A stretch of 64,000 nt of DNA from Deuterostichococcus epilithicus (taxonomy: Eukaryota; Chlorophyta; Trebouxiophyceae; Prasiolales; Stichococcaceae). The position numbers and the translations under genes were made by a program. Below, one piece after another: positions 56,876 through 64,000 of this stretch (position 1 is its first letter; the number at the start of each line of letters is the position of its first letter). The notes under the pieces are model-generated. The model had not been told where the DNA came from. It did not search any database and saw nothing but the letters and a program-made list of their open reading frames with translations. The stretch is taken from contig JAVTLE010000011.1 in NCBI GenBank assembly GCA_033439295.1, positions 992,082 through 1,056,081 on the forward strand, in the 5' to 3' direction.

Positions 56876-59800
56876 TCAGTACACGAGGTCGATCGACTGT
56901 GTGTAGGACGCGATGCCGTGGGGGCGCGCTGGCGTATCCTCGAAGAAGTACTGCACCGCATTCTTGGTGACGAACTGGTCGTTGACGATCTGGACAATAA
57001 CGATCTGCAGCGGCAAATTTAAAATCACATTACTGGACGTCTCCGTGCTCATTTGAGGTGAACACAAAGATAAAGCCCAGGATGCTAATTGTCCTATTGT
57101 AGCAGCATCAACTTGGCTATATTTGAACGAAAGGGGCAAACAGCGTACCTTGCGGTTGCCCACATCGTGCACCTTGCCGACAGCGCCCTCTGCGGCAAAG
57201 GAAAATACACCATGTCAATCGCCGATTGCCACTGCAAAACAATACATGCGAACAACACAGTGGGTCGTAGCAGGGACTAACCCGCAGCACACAAGGAGAG
57301 ATGTCACAAGATGCGCACGGTCAAGGAAGTAGTCGGCAATTGCGAAGCGGTTGTCGCCGGGGCCCAGCGGCGTGATGTAGTGTGGCTTCGCCTTCGCTCC
57401 GAGGTCCAGGGTGCTGATCACTTGGGGCGTGCCAGGCTCTGTCACCCCACACAAGAGAGCTCGTCAGCAATGCACATCATGGACCCAATCATGGATCCAA
57501 TCATGGATGCACACCATGGATCCTCTGGAGGCAGCCACTGCTTGCACTGCTTACAAAACGACGTTTGAACCAGCTACTCACCTGAGGTGTCCAGGTACAC
57601 GACTTTTCCCGGCAAATTGAGCGACAGCAGGAAGCGGGTGCCGGGCGGCTGCGCAGCAATAACAGAGACACAGGTAAGGACGCACTAGCACATGCGCTGC
57701 ACCCAGAGCTGCTGCGAAATGTCCAATCCATTGGATGGCAACAAAAACGACAACTTGCACCGTGCAAAGCTCTGATGCAGAATTGTAGAGTGGACACTGA
57801 GAGGTCGGACCCCAGTTAGTGGCTCACCGCGTTAGGGTCCTCTGCCATCAGGTGAGGGTGAGTCTCATCCTGCACCAGACCCAGACAGATGCTTGTACGC
57901 AACACATTCAATCTGGCACAGGCCGATGCTTACACAAAAAGGTCCTTGCATATGAAAGGTGCGACTCACGCCGCAAAAAGGCGCATGCACTGCAGCATGC
58001 ATTGCGATTGCCATCGAACTGGCGGCACCTCATGGGTGCTCACCACGATCAGCAGGCTGAGCAGGGTGGGCAGCCGCACAAGCATGATGCAAGGGCCGAA
58101 ATCAACAATAAGGAAGAGTGCGCACCGGGAACTGGAGGACCTTGACGCTCTTTCCCGCAATGGTATCCACCAGGAACAGCGCGTTGTTCAGGACATCGGT
58201 GGCATAGGCCAGGTGCGTCTTGCCGATGAACTGAGGACAGACCCATACAGCGACTCAGATGTGCTCGATGTAGCGAGGTTAACTGCAGCGAGTCGAGCAG
58301 AATGCAGTGGCAACCAGAGCTCTGCGTGAAGCATGGGTCGCGCATGATGGAGCCCTTATGTTTGTCCATTGATTCTCGCTGTGTCAGCGCCAAGTGATGT
58401 GGACGCACCTTGACATCGATGATACCGCGCGAGCCGTCCAGCTTGACGGTGTGCTTGAGTTGGAGGGTCTGGAAGTCCCAGACGCGCACGGTGTCACGGC
58501 CGATCAGGTCCGACAGCGGCAGGATGTCCTTGTTCGCCAGTTTGTCGGCTGCACAGAGATATGCGCATGAACATGTCAATCCCGATGATGATACACACGG
58601 GCAACAGATCACCCTGTGCACTTGGAAGTTCCAAGGGTTGCCAGAGGCCTGCTAGTGGAACCTTGAAACATGAAGCTGTGGAAGCTGTGCAAGCTGCGTG
58701 AACTGCAGTGGTCTTCGGGCATGTCAGTCATGCAGCTGGCGCACCGATCGGGTAGGTGAAGACGTTGGCCGTGACGGTGGACAGGGGGTTGATGAAATCC
58801 GATGTCAGGAGCAGGTCGCCGTCGGAGGTGCCGAGCTGGACGGCGGCGCCGTGCGGGTCCAGGTCGGGGTAGTCGCTGTCAGGGCCCTGGAAAAGCAGAG
58901 ACACCAAGTAAACAAACATGTGAATATTTCATGGGCATGAAGCCTCGGAGGAGAAGATGCTGGAGTTGCCTATCCAGCTCCCGCAGTGAGCACCCTGGGC
59001 AGCAGGCTTGATGAGGGAGACACCGCTGGAGGTGGAGCTACACCTCGTTCAGCAGACGCCGCCGGATGGCCCACACACCCATGTGTTTCTTCAGCATGCA
59101 ATGATGATTACGATCCTCACCTTGGGGAACTGGTCCACAATAATCAGGTCCGGATCTGCAAACACGACATGGACCCATGGTCACGAGTCTGTATGAAATG
59201 TTGCGAAGTTCTGCTGAGCGCAAGTGTATTCTCCACATCGTAGAAATTGAACCTGAACTGAAAGCCTTCCGCATATGCAGAAATGGGCGCAGTGTCACAC
59301 CAGACGAGAGCCTGACAAGAGGCACGCACCGTACAGGGAGATGCCGCCGGGGGCGCCGCCGATGTCGGATCCCATCTGGGTCGTCAGGAAACCGCCGTCC
59401 GGCAGCAGCGGGTGGATGCCCGGCTTGATGCCCAGCACGTGGTCGGACACGGCCTTGCGGTCTGGGTTGATGGACTTCACGAACTTGGGCTTGCGGGGGT
59501 CGGCCGAGATGTCAAACTGGAAGATGTCGTCCTGCGGAGCGGTCAAAGGTCATCAGCATGGTCATCATGCACACCCAACTGTCATGCTATGAAAGGCAGG
59601 CGTCGGATTATTGGTTTGAGCAACTGACTCAGGCACCCAAGCCGTCATACTGGCTCTTGTGTAGCCTTGTATCCGCAGGCAAAGCCTTTCCCGCCGATGC
59701 TCACCTGTAGCTTGAGGAAGGACAGCAGGCCGCTGCCGAGAATGGTCTTGCGGTCGTAGCTGATGCCGATGTGGTGCGGCTCATTGCCTGCGCATGGATT

Positions 59801-61339
59801 TTATGGATAGTCCAGAACATAGTCTCCCCAGTGTCCATGCAGGGAGGGCAGCCGCAGTGCATGTCTGGAAGCGAAGCGTACCGATGGTGGGCACATGCGT
59901 GACCTGGATGATCTTGCCGTACGTGGGCGAGCCTGCAGGCACAGCAATGGCGTGAATGTCTGTCATTTCGGTGAGACAAGAGCTGGGCCCAACGTGGCCT
60001 GTCGATGGTCTGGCGGCTCCATGATACCGCTCCAGACGCATTGCAACATATGTTGTCGCAGTTCGTGCGGTCCAGTCGTTGCAAAAGCGCACCCAGAGTC
60101 AGGTCAGCGGTGGCGAGGAAGTCAGTCTGCGTGGAGACGAGGGGGTTGGTGAACGAAGCGCCATAGCCTGCCCAGATGTACAGAAAGGTGCCATTCCTGC
60201 AGCAGGAGCATCGAGAGCATCAGGCGCTTGTGAGTGCATGCTCGGGGTTTTGTGTACGTGCAAACACCAGCAGATGAGCAAATGGTGTGTCATAAAGCTT
60301 CATGCACGTTCTGGGCGGCCGAAGCTTACTTTGGGGTGCCGGCGGCGGGCTGCGGTGGGGTGGCGCTAGTCAGCAGGTTGGACAGGTCGATGCCGATCGG
60401 CGCGAGCGGGCCTGTAAGGACAACGGTGCGGTTGCTTCAGCGCGGTGAGCAATCGCGACAAATCTGCAGGGACGAATGCAGACGAGTGTAGCAGTGGTGT
60501 TCACGAGCATTGCTTCATATGTGCATGCGATCCGGCTGCCGCACAGAGGCTGCGGATAAACCCGGTCGCCTGCCTATGTAACTTCCCACCCCCTGGCAAT
60601 ATTTTGCAAATTGTTGCAAGAGACCGATTGAATGTGCGTGCGCACCAAGCTGCGGGGTGGAAAGCTGGGTGAGGCCGCCAAGGAGGCCGCCAAGGCCCAG
60701 GGCGCCTAGCAGGTTTGTGACCTGGAAGCAGGTGCAGCACATCAGTGACGCTGCAGAAGCAGTTCAAGATTTCGGTGAGCACTCATCGCAAGCTTGACCA
60801 CCCTCGCAGAAAAGGTGTTTCCACTTGTGCCCTGGCAGATACGAGATGGGGGAGCTTGGATCGGCGGCGGCGCACGCACTACAAGGCGGCGCCTTGATCA
60901 TCCGGAAAGGTTTCTATCTATGTGATTTATGCGAAATGTGCGCACCGTGTTTAGCACGGGCTTGACAACCGGCAGCTGCACCAACCCTGGCAGATCACCC
61001 AGCGGCAAGACGCTGCCGGTGGGGAGCTGCGAGGAACCAACGGATGTCATATGATATATGCTTTCAATATAAGATGTAATTCACGTTATGCGCGCCGCTA
61101 GCGAGCGCATGAGAGAACGTGCTGTGGACTGCGACGGCAAAATGGCGTCAAAATCGTAAAAATTCGGGCGCTTTTACCGATGGAATCGCTATCGGCAGTG
61201 ATGTCGTCAGGCTGCCCCCTTGGAGGACGCCTCGAAGGCTGCGGCCGCTGGTGGCATGCACAGTGCGCGGCGCTGTGGCGGAAACGATCAGGACGACGAC
61301 GGCCAGCGCGCCAGTGACGAACTTCCACTGTCCTGCCAT
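56876..61339 (-). CDS. Secreted selenium-binding-protein / methanethiol-oxidase-like beta-propeller
   Basis: Looks like a distant member of the selenium-binding protein (SELENBP1, methanethiol oxidase) beta-propeller family. About 17 exons on the minus strand, most joined in matching phases. It begins with a signal peptide (MAGQWKFVTGALAVVVLIVSA), then a Pro/Gly/Leu-rich stretch over three small exons, then the propeller: GTFLYIWAGYGASFT, SPTYGKIIQVTHVP, GNEPHHIGISYDRKTILGSG, DDIFQFDISADPRKPKFV, GGFLTTQMGS, DLIIVDQFPK, DYPDLDPHGAAVQLG, LTSDFINPLS, VWDFQTLQLKHTVKL, FLLSLNLPGKVVYLD, KPHYITPLGPGDNRFAIADYFLD, GKVHDVGNRK and ARPHGIASY before the stop at 56876. EPHH, PHY and RPHG His residues match the metal-binding His positions I remember for the family, which is inference. 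Secretion would set it apart from the cytosolic animal and plant enzymes. Confidence 0.65.
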
Positions 61340-62034
61340 GGTGACGGGCTTGAAAATAAGACAGATCGAGATGGTGCAAGAAATGTAACGAACAATTGCT
61401 GCAAGAAGAGGGGAGGAGCGCGCTTTCAGGTGCTATTCTCACGTTGTGTGAGGCATGGCATTTGGCTTCCGGGGCCACTTCCTTGGCACGTGTTGTTGCT
61501 ATTTTCGCAAACCTAGTTTTCCATAAGTACTGTCGGAATCCATGTGACACAGCCCTGTGCGCTGTGCCTTTTGGAGGCAGCGCAACACGAGGTTCCGCGG
61601 TGGCGTCTAGCAAAATCTCTAATGTGTTCCCTCGAATCCGCCCTGTCAACCGCGCCCACGGCAGGTGACGCGTCCTTGACGAGGCTTCAGGAGGCGGTGC
61701 GGCGCTCACATTGGCGATGCAAATATTTACAGAAGGTCCAGCAAGGAGCCTTCCGCGGCGAAGCGTTTGCACACGTCCACCCTGTCCCACGCTGACACGT
61801 GCCGTCGTCAGCAGTACGACCCCGACTTTTTGATGCTGATGGCATGATGAGCTGCTTTGTTATTTTGAGTGAGGATTGATGAGGGCTGTAGAGCAGCCCT
61901 CATCACTCGCCATGCACATCGCATGTGCGTGACCTGAGCGGGCACGTTCCGAGACGGGTCGCCTGTAATGTGTGCCAACAGATCACCCATCAAAGCTCAG
62001 CAAACTCAACTGGAATCGACGCATGACCAACCCC
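61340..62034. other. Intergenic region with hairpin
   Basis: Between the Kelch gene's stop and the propeller gene's start, both on the minus strand. It holds a strong inverted repeat at 61877-61905 and no coding block. Confidence 0.45.
61877..61905. other. Perfect inverted repeat, 12-bp stem and 5-base loop
   Basis: TGATGAGGGCTG-TAGAG-CAGCCCTCATCA, about 130 bases beyond the Kelch gene's stop codon on its transcribed side. Could be a 3'-UTR stem-loop, a terminator-like element or a MITE remnant. Confidence 0.65.
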
Positions 62035-64000
62035 TCACACCGCCGCAGGCGGCAGACTTTGCCGCATCTGCAGCACCCACGCGTCTGCGTGCAGCGTGTC
62101 CCAAGGGCCGCGGCCCGCTGCCAGGACATATCTCGGCGACTCGCCTAGTGCCCTGATCGCCGCCAGCGCATGGCCTGTCCGCGCATTGGGCGCCCTGCCC
62201 GCCTGCAGCAAGGCAAATCACAGGTCATCGGTACCATGCACTTTTAATAAGTGGCTTTCAAGCTGCGGATCGCATGCCGTTGCGCAGCTGTGCGGCTCGA
62301 TCGGTGGTGCGCGAAAGGCTACAGGCTGTCTGCGCTGCCACACCCTGGCGAAGCCCGCAGCTGGACGGGCAAGGTCCCCAGACGATAGGACGACTCTGCA
62401 GACGACCGCAGGCACGAATCATACCGTCGTGGACGGCTTGGCCCAGCGCCAGGTGCACGTGTCGAGCACCGCCACGTCGGCGCAGAAGCGGCCTGCCTCG
62501 GCGTCGCCGCCGCCGTGAAGCACCAGGTTGTGCGCGTCGAGCGCAGCCGTGGTATGACCATATCGCGGCTCCGGGACAGCGCCGTCAACATCCGGGGTGT
62601 GCTCCCGCCAGTGCCAGCCGTCGATGCTCAGGCTGTACACCTGCTCACACGGGGTCCGGGCTGTGATGCAATCTCGAACGCCACTCCAGCATGTTCGGGG
62701 TGTGCTCCAGTTTCGGCTGCACTGTCACTGTTCTTGCCATCATTCAGGCAATGCGATTGCTGCCAGGAACTGCTTTCTCGGAGATTGTAGCACCTCTCTG
62801 CACGACCATGTGCGGCTGCCAAGGCCACCAACGATGATGATGCGGTTGCCGACCAGCGTTGCCCTGCGGCATGCATGCCGACCCTCTAGGGTGATTTCTC
62901 TCCAGGATCACAAGTCACAAATCTTGCAAGACCCATAGTGTCAGCGAGCCGTGCCAAAGGCCAGCTTGGTGCCAGGTCCCTCCCGGAAACTCCAGCCTGG
63001 CAGTGCACATCAACAAAACCAAGCACTCAACCATGCAGCCTGCCGGGGCGCCTCTCAGCAAGCTTAGGTCCACTAGCGACGCAGCGGCTCACGTGTGGTA
63101 GGCGCGCGGCTTAGGAGGTGCGCCGCGCATGATGCGGCCGCCAAGGCTCAGCCACCGCATGCGCTGCGGGTCCAGAAGGAAGCAGTCGTTGCGGTAGTTT
63201 CCCTCGGTGTCGACGCCGCCGAAGACCAGCACCCGGCCGTCCGGCAGCGCCGTGGCGCTGTGGCCTGCGCGCGCCGGCACCTCGCCTTCGCCTGCGCGCA
63301 GCAGCACGTTCTATGAATGTGACTTTTTGTGACTGTGCATTCGGGATGCGCAGCTGCAGGGAGTTGACTTCCGCTTAAGCAAATTCACCAGCAGGCGTGC
63401 GGCACAGACGGGCTGCCGCACTGCTGCCACATGAGTTGCAGAAAGTCCTTAGGCCCTTGTAAAATACGTGTGTCTCGGGACGGCACGCTCGCATGACCAA
63501 TACGACCAAGCAGCATGGGAACCCATAGGTGCCCTCACACCTGACAGGGGCAGTGCCGCCCAGGCCCCGCTGTCAAGAGCCGCCAGCGATGCCTCGTTCA
63601 GCACCCCCGCCTCCTCCGCGTCTGCCTCGCCGCCAAACAGCAGCATGCCGGCGCCCTACAGCGTGAGGAAAGGTTGGCTGCTGCCCATGGCTGGCGACGA
63701 AAGAAGAAACTGCCGGGATGTCCGGATGTGTGTCTGACAAGGATCATTTGATCTTAAGTTTGCGCCTTTGACCCCAGGCACGGTGCGCACGCCCCCATGC
63801 AGCCTGTCTCCCAGGCAGGTGCCCCCGTTGACGTCACATTTTCACACCTCTGCTGTGGACACGATGTTGGCGCTTTGCCACGACCTTCCGCCGTCAAGCG
63901 GCTGCGCCGGCCGCCAGGTGCCGGCGAAGCTGGCGCCGCCATCCGCTGCCGTCAGCTGCAGCCGCCAGGCGTCAGCAACCGGGCCCGAGTGCGCCGCGCC
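62035..64000 (-). CDS. Kelch-repeat protein (C-terminal part; runs off right edge)
   Basis: Kelch repeats fold into a beta-propeller used for protein binding. Six exon blocks are visible on the minus strand. Near 63.85-63.99 kb: DAWRLQL...SFAGTWRPAQPLDGGRSW. Near 63.54-63.66 kb: GAGMLLFGGEADAEEAGVL. 63.1-63.31 kb: ARAGHSATALPDGRVLVFGGVDTEGNYRND (split here). 62.81-62.87 kb: ATLVGNRIIIVGGLG. 62.43-62.64 kb: SIDGWHWREH, PRYGHTTAALDAHNLVLHGGG and VLDTCTWRW. 62.2-62.04 kb: NARTGHALAAIRALGESPRYVLAAGRG, ending QSLPPAAV. Each shows the Kelch signature of a small-residue-H turn, the hydrophobic strand plus GG, and the distant Trp. The start and earlier repeats are beyond the window. No other domain was seen, so the partner is unknown. 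Confidence 0.82.

Overview
This is nuclear DNA of a GC-rich, intron-dense eukaryote, most likely a unicellular green alga; I favour a trebouxiophyte-like chlorophyte. The evidence is gene content: plant-type Alfin, DUF506, At4g28440-like OB-fold, BRO1-like, Shewanella-like phosphatase, AAE3 and RAP-domain families. Introns are short and abundant, almost all GT-AG with a few clear GC-AG, and nearly every protein is cut into exons of 30-250 bases. There are no operons, ribosome-binding sites or CRISPR arrays, and no rRNA. I built gene models by finding conserved protein blocks and joining them through splice sites whose phases agree. Seven multi-exon models carry coordinates checked exon by exon and close with an intact frame: SDHAF1, Alfin-Tudor, OB-fold, ASNSD1, AAE3, KH and SLP. 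OXC, BRO1, BolA3 and the 75-codon protein also close in frame but with one or more softer junctions.

Layout, left to right. (1) 0-9 kb: the 5' part of an ABCF5-like ABC protein (-), an SDHAF1-type LYR protein (+) facing a BOLA3-type protein (-), an Alfin-N plus Tudor protein (+) and an At4g28440-like OB-fold protein (+). (2) 9.7-19.35 kb: one large multi-exon RAP-domain, FASTK/OPR-like gene (-) containing local duplications. (3) 19.8-24.3 kb: an ASNSD1-type asparagine-synthetase-domain protein (+). (4) 24.7-34.1 kb: oxalyl-CoA decarboxylase / 2-hydroxyacyl-CoA lyase (-) directly downstream of AAE3-type oxalyl-CoA synthetase (-). (5) 34.5-44.2 kb: a small membrane protein (-), a double-KH protein (+), a 75-residue hydrophilic protein (-) and a Shewanella-like phosphatase (+). 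(6) 45.8-64 kb: a DUF506 protein (-), a BRO1-like protein (+), an unrecognised gene (-), a secreted selenium-binding-protein-like beta-propeller (-) and a Kelch protein (-) that runs off the right edge.

The most coherent functional story is the oxalate pair. AAE3 would turn oxalate into oxalyl-CoA and ends in the peroxisomal signal SKL. The next gene, 334 bases downstream on the same strand, would decarboxylate oxalyl-CoA and ends in AKL in my best splice model. This looks like a physically linked, possibly peroxisomal oxalate-catabolism module. A second, smaller story is the convergent SDHAF1-BOLA3 pair; both families serve Fe-S delivery and respiratory complex II assembly in mitochondria.

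Limits: 5' ends of the RAP, DUF506, 34.5 kb membrane-protein and 53-56 kb genes are uncertain, and no UTRs or promoters could be proved from sequence alone.
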